From NCBI GenBank assembly GCA_026119935.1, contig JALRMH010000021.1, positions 584,659 through 648,658 on the forward strand: DNA of 64,000 nt, in the 5' to 3' direction. Of this stretch, positions 55,549 through 64,000 are shown one piece after another. Position numbers and translations under genes: made by a program. The first letter of the stretch is position 1. Every line of letters begins with the position of its first letter. A model generated the notes under the pieces. The model was given only the letters and a program-made list of their open reading frames with translations, was not told the DNA's origin and did not search any database. This DNA comes from Endothia cerciana (taxonomy: Eukaryota; Ascomycota; Sordariomycetes; Diaporthales; Cryphonectriaceae).

Positions 55549-56919
55549 ATGGCGGCACCTGAAGGCTCAATATCACAATTCCCAGCCCATGATCTCGGCA
55601 AATCCCGGCCCCAACAACATCATCGTGAAGTCCTACAGGCTCCGCTGCCCAATCCTTCCCTCCAGGTCACCGCCGACCACCAGCTTAAATGTGTCGAGGC
55701 CCCCGTCTATGCGCCAGACAAGGGCGAGGTCCTCGTGCACATAAAGGCGACGGGAGTATGCGGCTCGGACGTGCACTTCTGGAAGTCGGGCCGGATCGGC
55801 TCGCTCGTCGTCGAGGGCGACTGCATATTAGGCCACGAGGCGGCCGGCGTGGTGGTCAAGTGCGGCGAGGGCGTGACCGGCCTGAAGCCCGGAGACAAGG
55901 TGGCCGTCGAGCCGGGCGCATCATGTGAGAAGTGTTTCCTGTGCAGTATGGGGAAGTACAACCTGTGCGAAGATGTGCAGTTTTCTGGGGTTTACCCATA
56001 CGACGGCACGCTCCAGCGGTACAAAGTCCATCCTGCAAGATGGCTGCACAAGTGAGTGCGGAGTCCGACATGCTTGGCTCTACTGGATTTACCGGCTTCC
56101 CCGACTAATGCGAATCCAGGACCTCCGACAACATGACGTTCACCGAGGCAGCCCTTCTCGAACCCTTGAGTGTCGTCCTTCAGGCTCTGCGGGTCGCCAG
56201 TCTCACACTTGGGCGCGGAGCAGTCATCTGCGGTGCCGGACCCATCGGCCTGACTGCCCTCCTTGCATCCCGGGCATCCGGTGCTCATCCCATCGTGATC
56301 ACGGACGTTGAGCCAAAGCGCCTCGAGTTTGCCAAACAGCTCGTGCCACAGTGTCTTACCTATCAGGTCGACACGTCTCTCGACGCCCGGGGCAACGCGA
56401 GGGGTATTAGAAACCTATTTGGCGCTCGTGGTGGTGAGGCAGAGGACGGTGAGGAGTACCCCGCACCGCCGTGCGTGATCGAGTGCACCGGTGTCGAGTC
56501 GAGCGTCTGCACCGCGGCATTCACGGTCCGTCGTGGAGGGAGAGTGGTGGTGGTTGGAGTGGGCAAGGATACTATGAACAACTTGCCCTTTATGTACCTT
56601 TCGCTGGCCGAGGTATGTATATGAGACAGGCCTTTGGGGAGCCATGTCATGATTCTTTTTGACCCCCCTTCGATTACTGCCAGATAGAAGCCAAGTGCTC
56701 ACTACTCTTTAGATCGACCTCCGCTTCATCAACCGCTATACGGACACTTGGCCGGCAGGTATCTCGTGTATGAGTGGCGGGATTGTTAATATGACGAAAC
56801 TCGTGACGCATGTGTTTCCGTTGGAAAAGGCATTGGACGGCTTGACTTTGTCATCCGACCCACGGAATGGAAGTATCAAGGTCCACATAGTAGATGATAC
56901 CGAGACTGTGTTCTTCTAG
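55549..56919 (+). CDS. Zinc polyol dehydrogenase, L-arabinitol 4-dehydrogenase-like
   Basis: Three exons (55549-56051, 56120-56612, 56713-56919) give 400 residues. Joins are phase 2 (WLHK to TSDNMTF) and phase 0 (LAE to IDLRF), both in conserved places. The medium-chain dehydrogenase pattern is clear: catalytic-zinc Cys in GVCGSDVHFWKSGRIG, GHEAAG, and four structural-zinc Cys in SCEKCFLCSMGKYNLC. The Rossmann motif is GAGPIGL, and VITDVE carries the acidic residue selecting NAD+. CGSDVHFWKxGRIG and ECTGVESSV with MSxxEIDLRF are closest to fungal L-arabinitol 4-dehydrogenases; xylitol and sorbitol dehydrogenases are the alternatives. It oxidises L-arabinitol to L-xylulose in pentose catabolism. 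The N-terminus before NPSLQVTADHQ is about 35 residues, slightly long. Catalytic-zinc second ligands appear intact. Confidence 0.9.
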
Positions 56920-57361
56920 ACTACAAATCAACCCAACCAACGGTCCTGATCAACGCCCTTAAGCCAAATCAAACCTATATGAGCTAGGATTGACCCAGGG
57001 ACTAAAACGTTCAAGTGCGCCAATATGACAATCCGTGACATCGTCACTCTACTACCAAGCCATACACTCTCGTACGGTGATACCAATCCGTTCCAGGTGG
57101 TAATTGCTAAGTACGGGTTGTGTTAAGCCAGTTTCTCAGCCGTCTCCCATGAAAAATATAAGGATTTGCACTTGGTCATTCCTTCGTGTGCGAGCCTGCA
57201 GTGCAAGGTGACTACGCATACAAAAAAGCTTCAGATTCAAGAATTGCCTGGCTGAAATTGAATGTCACCGTCTGGATCTGCCCACCTACGTTCATACTGG
57301 TGGGCCTCTGTGCGGCGTCACAGTTCTACAAGTCTCAATTGTACACTCCTGTACACACTAG
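56920..57361. other. Intergenic, no gene seen
   Basis: Balanced composition, no motif; contains the 3' ends of two convergent genes. Confidence 0.55.
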
Positions 57362-58349
57362 TCACACTTGCTCTGTGTGTTGCCCCCCCAACATGAGTCT
57401 CCTTGGTGCGGGTGCAGGTTGAAGCGGTGACGGGTATATGACACTGTCTGGAATCGAAGCCTGGATTGATAGCCTGCTGTCGCCCGTAACGTAGCTTCTT
57501 GTGCTCCTGGCACTCACGGGCTCGCCATACGGAAGCGCAGAAGCAGGCGCAAAGCGCGCTGCTGACGTCGGGGTCTGCGGTGCTGAAGCCGTCGGGGTAG
57601 GCGGAACGCGTTTGTAGCTTGGTGAAGGTAGCACGGGGAGACCAGCTGTGGCTGGAGTCTCTGGGGGGTTGCTTGATAAAGGACCAGAGCTGGCGTCTCG
57701 TACCCAGTGCTGACTCCGCAGCCAGCGTGTTACTGTTTCTCGCATATCGCCGCGAGCAACATCACGTTGGACCGCAGGCAATCTTAGAGCGCTGCTGCCG
57801 TTTGCTGATGATGTAGGTACCGCTTTTGTCAGAGTGGTAATACCGGTGTTTCCCAAGCTATCGCCATTGACACGGTCTTCAGTAGTATACGCCGCCTTTA
57901 TGCATCCGTCCGTCATCTTGCTTCGGCTAGGATCAAGACCATTCCGGTGCCGAGATGTCGAGCCGCCTGAAGACGCCCGTACCCTGCTTTTGCTTCTCGG
58001 TATCCTGGTTGCCATCCTTGTGACGTCTGTAACGTCTTAGTACAAAGGCGGTGATCCCTATTATGGCGAGAACGGCCAGTACTTTTTTTTTTTTCGTGTG
58101 TCCAAGTCAGCCTCGTTGGCTGCTCAGCGAGATCGTCAACGTACCTAGCAACTGGATCACCAACGCCGTGGAAAGACCTCCTGAACCGGTATCGTGTTTT
58201 GAATCGCTGGGTATAATAGAGGAAGTTTCCGTGGTGGGAATAGCATGCTCACGAACGACACCTGCAGCCGCAAGCGTTTCCATGTGGAGAGGCATGCCTC
58301 CATCCGCCTGACGGGAGTACCGCAAATCCCGACTTTTGATCCCGGACAT
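57362..58349 (-). pseudogene. Single-pass membrane protein gene, apparently frameshifted
   Basis: Exon 58349-58145 encodes a Ser/Thr-containing extracellular-like stretch and the start of a transmembrane helix (STALVIQLL). A 63-nt intron (GTACGT, CTGAC, AAAAG) is phase 1. The next exon continues VLAVLAIIGITAFVLRRYRR, a helix with a basic stop-transfer, and ends at TGA 57935-57933, giving about 117 residues. Downstream and overlapping, another frame is open from 58015 to 57362 for 217 residues with Ser/Pro/Thr-rich protein-like sequence (GLDPSRSKMTDGCIKAAY, IPDSVIYPSPLQP) typical of cytoplasmic tails of such fungal proteins. I infer one ancestral gene of extracellular-TM-tail type with a frameshift near 57940-58020. 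The true 5' end is uncertain because no signal peptide precedes 58349. It could also be sequencing error or a missed intron. Confidence 0.4.
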
Positions 58350-60004
58350 TTAGATGGTGATGATGGCTGAAATACAGTTGTTCTCTTTGAATTTGGCCAG
58401 ATGGATCGAAGGTGCCCTCTGGGTTCGGCGACAGTTTTATGCAAAGCAATGGACGGGATTGCTCTCGGCATTCACCATGTAATACCTCTTTACACGGAGT
58501 GATTATTTGCGCCGGAAGCTTCTTTCAAAATGCGACGCCTGACCGATGTCGTATAGACGAGCTCGCCGAATTCTTCAGACAGAATCCTGGTCCCAGCCAA
58601 CGAAACATGCTGTCGCTCACCCCACATACCTGATCGATACTCTCACCATAGAACAAGGGTCAGCCTTGTACTGAGACATAGGCACGCGCGGGTATTTCGT
58701 CTCCTTTCAGCCTAATCTAGTCCACGGAGGCCGCACGGTAGACTACCGTGTACGCGAAGTTCGACAAGGAGTCATTGCATGGCACGAAGTTGGATTTCCA
58801 TCTCACGCTCGTATTCCAACACAAACGCGAGGCAAGCAGCTTGCGGTCCATGATGTTCTGGTGAACGTACCCGATTCGAACATCTGGGACTCTGTGGATG
58901 ACAGCAAACATTATTCCTATATGTTTTGCATTGGGCGAGCCAGGGAAGTTTCAGACGAGGGCAAGAGACTTCAACTTGGGATTGTGAATTTTGTGCTGGG
59001 ATAGGGCAGGGCGGGAGATCCCCCTTGTGAAGGCTCTTAGCCTATGAGTTATGAGTAAGGTGTGTGTGTGCTACATGGTTTCAATTGAAATCTTGGCAAC
59101 ATGGGGGCCGGAGGACCAGGGTGTATGATGTCGGCAATTTAGCCGCACATTTTCAAGTGGACAAGGCTGAAGAGCCTCAACCTGTTCAACGTCAGGGCTG
59201 GCACCAAGATTTAATCAACATCATGAAGACGACTTGATCATGTCACGAGAACGGCCTTCGTTGCCATCAGCCTTGCTCAGATGATATCATGCCCGTGATA
59301 AACCCGACAGTCTTTACAAGTCCATTATCCGACGATCGCCCTCCGTTGAAACAAGAATGTTGTTATTGGGCAGAACATTGCATTAACGTCGCGCCCTTGG
59401 CAGTGTGAGTTCGAAACATCGCCCCAGTGACCACAACCCGTTTCTTATTAATTACACATGACGGTGGTGAGCGCCACGTACAGTGCGTAACATCTTATTT
59501 CATTGGCACAAAGCCAAAGCCTCATCATGATCAGCACCAGGGTAATCAATTAACTATAAATGATTTGAAGATAATAGTTTTGCCTTCGCTTAGCAGTTCC
59601 TAAGGCCTTCATCATTTCAATTTGGATCAAAAGCGGTAACGAGCCTTGACACTAGGGTCTCGCGTGCTACGTGCTCAGCCCAGGAATTAGAATTGACCGC
59701 CTACTAAGAACAAAAAAATAAACAAAAGGGAAAATGAGAAGGTGGAGGACGAGAGGTGGCTACCACTGCAGATGAGTCTTGTTCGGCCTTAGGAGGACGT
59801 TGGCCGGACTTAACCATACTTCCGCCTATTTCCTGCAATCAACTACACTAGAAGCAATGGCAGGAAGCCAGCGCTACTGGGTCGATAGATCTGACAACGT
59901 CTGTCCTTGAGGCCATCAAAACTCTCAACGTGTCCCTAACTTAGTCCACGATCTCATCACCGGTCAGTCCGCGGAATACTAGGCCGCCAAACACCGAATA
60001 TACA
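58350..60004. other. Intergenic, mostly featureless
   Basis: The first about 300 bases may hold a missing first exon of the membrane protein gene. The rest is balanced to AT-rich with no gene seen; the 3' end contains the promoter of the amidohydrolase. Confidence 0.5.
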
Positions 60005-60979
60005 ATGGGTCCCACAACCAGAACGATCACCTTGGAAGAGCATGTGGCCTTCCCGTCCCTTGGCTCAGACAGTGATTTCTACAAGGCGATGTGGAAGGTC
60101 TTCCCCAAGGCCCGCGAAGAATTATGGGATCATGGCGCAAATCGTCTCGCAGACATGGATGCCAATAATGTGTCTTTCCAGGTCATGTCACACATACCGG
60201 GCATAGGTGTTGCCAATATCGCAGGGTGCCGAGGCGCCAACGACGAGATGGCAGCCGCTGTCAAGAAGAAACCCGGACGTCTCGGTGGATTCGCTGTGCT
60301 ACCGATGGCGTACCCCAAAGAAGCGGCGGAGGAGCTCGAGCGGGCTGTCAAAGATCTCGGCCTCCTGGGTGCATTGATAGACAATCACCTAGAAGACGGA
60401 ACACACTACGATAACGAGAGATTCTGGCCCGTCTTCGAGACGGCAGAGAGATTGGGTGTGCCAATCTACCCGCATCCAACACCCCAAACTCAGGAGACCA
60501 TTGAGAAGTACTATGCCGGCAACTACCCCCCTCATGTGGCTATCGCATTGTCCAGCGGTGCTTGGGGCTGGCATGAGAATGTCGGCTTGCACCTCCTCAA
60601 GCTTTACTCTGCAGGAGTGTTTGATCGGTTTCCCAAGCTTAAGTTGATCCTTGGCCACATGGGCGAGATGGTGCCGTATTATCTGGACCGGGCTATCAGG
60701 CTGCCGCTCTTCAAGATGAAGCATGTCAACAGGTCCCTCAAAGAGGTGTGGGATCAGAATGTCTGGGTGACGACGAGCAGCATGTTCAGTCTGAACCCTT
60801 TGGCCACTTTACTGAGGAATACCAAGATTGAACGGATCATGTATAGCATCGATTATCCTTTTGAGAAGATGGAACTCGGCCCACGGTTCCTCGAGGAGTT
60901 GGCTGGCAGCGGCATGGTCACGCAAGAGGAGCTTGAAATGATCGCATACAAGAACGCTGAAAAATTGCTGAGACCGTAG
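60005..60979 (+). CDS. Amidohydrolase-family decarboxylase (2,3-dihydroxybenzoate decarboxylase-like)
   Basis: This is an intronless 324-residue protein, close to the usual 330-350. It begins with TITLEEHVAFP, where the EEH supplies metal-binding residues. YPHPTPQT has the conserved His, LILGHMGEMVPYYLDR the next His, and MYSIDYPFE the metal-binding Asp. These are the signatures of the ACMSD/2,3- and 2,6-dihydroxybenzoate decarboxylase subfamily, metal-dependent TIM barrels that remove CO2 from hydroxybenzoates, or reversibly add it. NHLEDGTHYDN and FWPVFETAERLGVPIY are also characteristic. A role in degrading plant-derived aromatics or salicylate-like acids is likely, but the exact substrate is not readable. 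Cytosolic, as no signal peptide. Lone gene, with no visible catabolic cluster. Confidence 0.9.
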   Translation: MGPTTRTITLEEHVAFPSLGSDSDFYKAMWKVFPKAREELWDHGANRLADMDANNVSFQVMSHIPGIGVANIAGCRGANDEMAAAVKKKPGRLGGFAVLPMAYPKEAAEELERAVKDLGLLGALIDNHLEDGTHYDNERFWPVFETAERLGVPIYPHPTPQTQETIEKYYAGNYPPHVAIALSSGAWGWHENVGLHLLKLYSAGVFDRFPKLKLILGHMGEMVPYYLDRAIRLPLFKMKHVNRSLKEVWDQNVWVTTSSMFSLNPLATLLRNTKIERIMYSIDYPFEKMELGPRFLEELAGSGMVTQEELEMIAYKNAEKLLRP

Positions 60980-61207
60980 GGGGGTTGTTGCATCAACGTT
61001 AGCAATGGCCGTTCCCGGAAGGATATCTCGGTCCCTGTTCAACGCAAGCACAAGTATACATTTACTTTTCTAATGAGATCCTTGGTTTATGAGGCAAAAA
61101 AAACAAGGCAATCACCGAAACACCGAAACACTGTACTTGACTTTTGTAATACACCTCTGCTCCATCTTTTTCTTCAGCTATCCAGGCCAGTTCATACCAT
61201 GTAAAGC

Positions 61208-61839
61208 TCAAGCATGAGGTGAGGAGATAGCAGTGGGAGGGGCAGTGAGGGTGCCCTGCCCAGCAACCCAATTTAAGGCTATAACCTCAGCCTCGTCAAC
61301 ATGGCGTCCAGCAGTGTCAAGCGCTGTCCAAACCCGCTGCTGCCCACCCTTGCGGCTGTTGTAGACCAGCTCAAACACCTCATTCGCCTTCCGAACAAAG
61401 AGCACATACCCATTGACACCAAAATTGAAGTATTTGGCATTCCCGGCCTGTCCGTCCTCGTCAGAGACATCACGGATAATTTCTTTTCCGCCGTCGGCCA
61501 TTTTGTCCAAAGCCCCAATCATCTTGTCCTTGGCTATGATGGCCGCAGAGCCAATCTTCTCCTCCCACGCGTCCTCTTTAGGTGTTTCCGTCTTGAGGCC
61601 TCGACTACGGCGTGGAATTTGTCGTAGGCCTTGCGCCCCGCGCGAATGGTGTCCTTGTGCAGGGTTTGGAGCTTGACGTTGCCGGAGCTGACATTGCTGC
61701 TCTCATCGGCCCGGACAGCCTCGAGGCTCGCGTGTGCAAACAACTTCTGGAGGGCGCCATGGAAGTTTGTTGTCTGGCATTGATTTGCGAGGGCAATGTG
61801 CTCATCGATGATGGATTCCCATCTTTTCGTTCCAGTCAT
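61208..61839 (-). pseudogene. Unknown gene broken by one frameshift
   Basis: The ATG at 61839 opens a frame (MTGTKRWESI) that is protein-like up to KAYDKFHAVVEA near 61600. Directly after, the coding sequence continues in another frame (LKTETPKEDAWEEKIGSAAI, then IAKDKMIGALDKMADGGKE, and NAKYFNFGVNGYVLFVRKA) to the stop at 61208. The combined product would be about 209 residues with no TM or signal peptide. No splice pair fits the gap, since the frame change happens within about 10 bases. So either a single-base indel has broken the gene or the sequence has an error. I do not recognise the family. Composition on both sides is alike. Confidence 0.5.
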
Positions 61840-63870
61840 GTTGCCGGTGTGCCAGACTTAATCAGAGCTGAATTCCTTCTAATTGGCACGCGAGCCGAAG
61901 ATGATGTGATGAGTTTCACGTGTAAAGGAGCGGAGTTCGAGGTGGAGTTCTGTATCTTTATGCCAACTGCCGATTGCTGTAGATGTTGCTGTCGGTCTGA
62001 GGCGAAGTGATGTATTTTATAATGATCCATCCAGAGATATGAATGGCAGAATTTGGCAGAAATGAACCACGATGAGCCTAGAACGTTTTTGCCGAGTTCA
62101 TTCTCAGACACGAACAGCCTTGACATGGTTGTTGCATGTGAGCGCACACACGTGTTCTATTGTTCCCTCAAGGTTTGAACCGTCGTCTGGCAAAATGCAA
62201 CAACTTCAAGCTACCAGCAGACCTATTAACAAGAGATATGCACGGCATCGAGACTCAGGGGCCACCTGTCCCGAAGTGAGAATTCAGTGCGTCACAATAC
62301 GCTGTCCGACACTCTGTCCCCCGCTTGTGCGATACAATTTGAAAATCACTCGCTAACAAAAAAGGCAAGACGAAATATCCGCCCCTCAGGATGATCCACC
62401 GGCATATAGGTTTGGGCATGACCGTCTAACACAACACGAACGCTATAAGTGAACTACTTTCGCAGCACGCTCCTTGCCACAATGCAACCTTCTGTCATTG
62501 CCGAGGAGCATGCTGTGGTGATTTGGCTACAAGATAGAAGGGTCCTTCGGAAGCCGTCACTCGTTCCTGACCCCGAATCGCACGAAAATGTTTGTCACAG
62601 ACTCAATCTAGCGCGCCTGGCGAGAGTTATGGTGTCTCATCGGGCGAACCGAAAGGCTATGGCTCATGTTTAATGACGCATGTAGCCGCTCGGGAAATGT
62701 AGTTTTGTGGGCTGTTGGGAGCATTGAGAGACGAGGCAGCTCCTGGACTTAGAGGTAGACTCACTGGCGTCGTTGGCTATACTGGCTGTGAGCATTAGAG
62801 CGACTGAGAACCATGACAGTTGCTGACCCCCTAAATTTTGGCAGGCGATCTGTTAAACAGCCATACCCTTGTGTATGCAAAATCCACTTTCAACCGCTTG
62901 GGTAAGACGACGAGGCTAATATGGTGGAATAGTCTGGCGTTTCGAGGAAACCTTAGGCCATGGTCAAGCCCTTAACCTATATCTGACGACCAAATTTGGA
63001 AGCTTTTGGGAAGAAGGCAGATTTTGAGCCTCCGGCTAAGAGATTCCAGCTCATAGATTTCCTGATGTCTGTTCGACCTCGATGGCGACGAGGCTCAAAG
63101 CTAGCAATAGGTTACACAGCACCGCTACTACCAGCAATGCTATCATGCTCCATATGTTCTTTCATGCCCTGCTCTTGAGGGGCTTGATGAGTAAGAACAT
63201 ATAAACATCTGGAATCGATGAGACCAAGCCAGGGGGCTCTAAAATGAACCACGTGATAATTTTTTTTTTTTCTTCAGAAGATACCCGGACGTAGAACCAT
63301 GCTCCTTTGCCGGCAGATCCACAACAGGGATATTGAGCAGTTCAACATTCAATAGAGCTCTAATGGTTAGGCGGCAAGCCGTGTAATGAAAATCTCTCAA
63401 TATAATATCAAACCTCCTCCTCAAAGTAGCATTTCCAACCATCTGTTAATATTCTCTTCTAGGGCTTTTCGACAGGTCTCCCATTTGGTTCGAAGAGTAG
63501 CTGAAGCTCTCTGTCCTTGTATGAACCATCCAACAAGATGATACATCGACTCGTATACAGCTTTGAAGGCTGGTCATAGCCTCACAAACATGCAACAGAT
63601 CAGCATATTTACTTTCAGTGTCTTCAGGAAGATGTATTCGGAAACGGTAGTCGAAATTACGACCAGTGGATGTGTCGGTCTTGCGGAATGTCTCAACAAA
63701 TCAGTCATCGGTCGTCGGATTTCATCGCCTATTCAAGGAGCTTGAGTCTAGGATGAGTGAAGACCTAAAGCGGGCCTTCATTTGAAGCCAGGACGCGAAT
63801 TTGCAGTCCAGTCGTAGGGGTGTAGGTCCGGCCCACCCAAACAGTCTGGTGAGTATGTCGGTCCGTTTAT
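61840..63870. other. Intergenic, no gene seen
   Basis: Two kilobases of balanced to AT-rich sequence with only short frames. A 13-base T run (63260-63272) interrupts it. Nothing recognisable. Confidence 0.5.
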
Positions 63871-64000
63871 CAGACAGGGGAGGTGGGGGGGGGGGGGGCC
63901 CCGGCGGTTTACACCGGTGGGCCCCCCCCCCCCCCCCGCCAAAATTAACCCCCCGGCCACACCACACGGGGGGGTGTGTTGTGACACGCCAACCAAAAGG
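63871..64000. other. G/C homopolymer-rich end, likely low-quality or assembly edge
   Basis: It holds a 14-base G run (63885-63898), a 16-base C run (63922-63937) and further runs of C and G within 40 bases, framed by short inverted CCGGCGG/CCGGTGG-like and CACACC/GGTGTG words. Such sequence often marks a contig end rather than biology. Confidence 0.5.

Noticed and set aside
1..64000. CRISPR arrays, insertion sequences, LTR or LINE elements, endogenous viral genes
   Set aside because: Looked for direct-repeat arrays, reverse-transcriptase, integrase, transposase and viral polymerase motifs; none seen.

Overview
The window is nuclear DNA of a filamentous ascomycete, most likely a Sordariomycete. 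Genes carry one to four short introns (mostly 56-110 nt) with GTRNGT donors, CTAAC/CTGAC-like branch points and YAG acceptors. Most recognisable proteins have fungal-type domain architectures. There is no operon-like packing, CRISPR, rRNA or tRNA that I can support. About 16 genes are intact or nearly intact; the rest are relics or long intergenic stretches. Exon boundaries below were derived by hand from reading frame, splice consensus and family conservation.

Layout. 1-1.3 kb: 5' part of a multi-pass membrane protein (minus strand, cut by the window edge). 2.4-3.6 kb: two decayed genes, a GH27 alpha-galactosidase fragment and a stop-bearing member of a fungal unknown family. 4.9-7 kb: single-pass membrane protein with a Cys-rich ectodomain and a charged tail. 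7.4-8.8 kb: 2-hydroxyacid dehydrogenase. 11.7-13 kb: rhodopsin-fold (PTH11-like) membrane protein. 18.5-19.9 kb: disordered protein with KEN-box and D-box sequences. 21-25.9 kb: a housekeeping block of thymidylate kinase, GTP cyclohydrolase I and TAF11. 27.2-28.5 kb: sterol 24-C-methyltransferase (ERG6) with three CGAATAC repeats in its promoter. 29.9-31.8 kb: unknown protein with a DUF3716-like Cys motif. 33.4-34.5 kb: secreted alpha/beta hydrolase. 37.8-39.8 kb: DHA2-type MFS efflux transporter. 40.8-44.4 kb: RING-containing SNF2 translocase, with a degenerate minisatellite upstream. 47.6-49.2 kb: GT31-like Golgi glycosyltransferase. 50.4-51.5 kb: secreted protein extremely rich in Cys, Asp, Tyr and Lys. 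52.2-54.7 kb and 55.5-56.9 kb: a divergent pair, dihydroxyacetone-synthase-like transketolase and L-arabinitol-dehydrogenase-like polyol dehydrogenase. 57.4-58.3 kb: a single-pass membrane protein gene that appears frameshifted. 60-61 kb: amidohydrolase of the 2,3-dihydroxybenzoate decarboxylase type. 61.2-61.8 kb: a frameshifted unknown gene. The last about 120 bases are G/C homopolymer-rich and look like a low-quality sequence end.

How genes may work together. Thymidylate kinase and GTP cyclohydrolase I are convergent neighbours that both feed folate/dTTP metabolism. The transketolase and polyol dehydrogenase share one 844-bp intergenic promoter and both act on pentose-derived carbon. No classical secondary-metabolite backbone gene is visible. 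The left 27 kb is GC-rich and dense in poly-G/poly-C runs of 12-16 bases and in triplet repeats. The right half is more balanced in composition and has longer gene-poor stretches. I did not find a clearly new multi-gene system. The best single-gene candidates for novelty are the Cys/Asp/Tyr-rich secreted protein, the KEN/D-box protein and the DUF3716-like protein.
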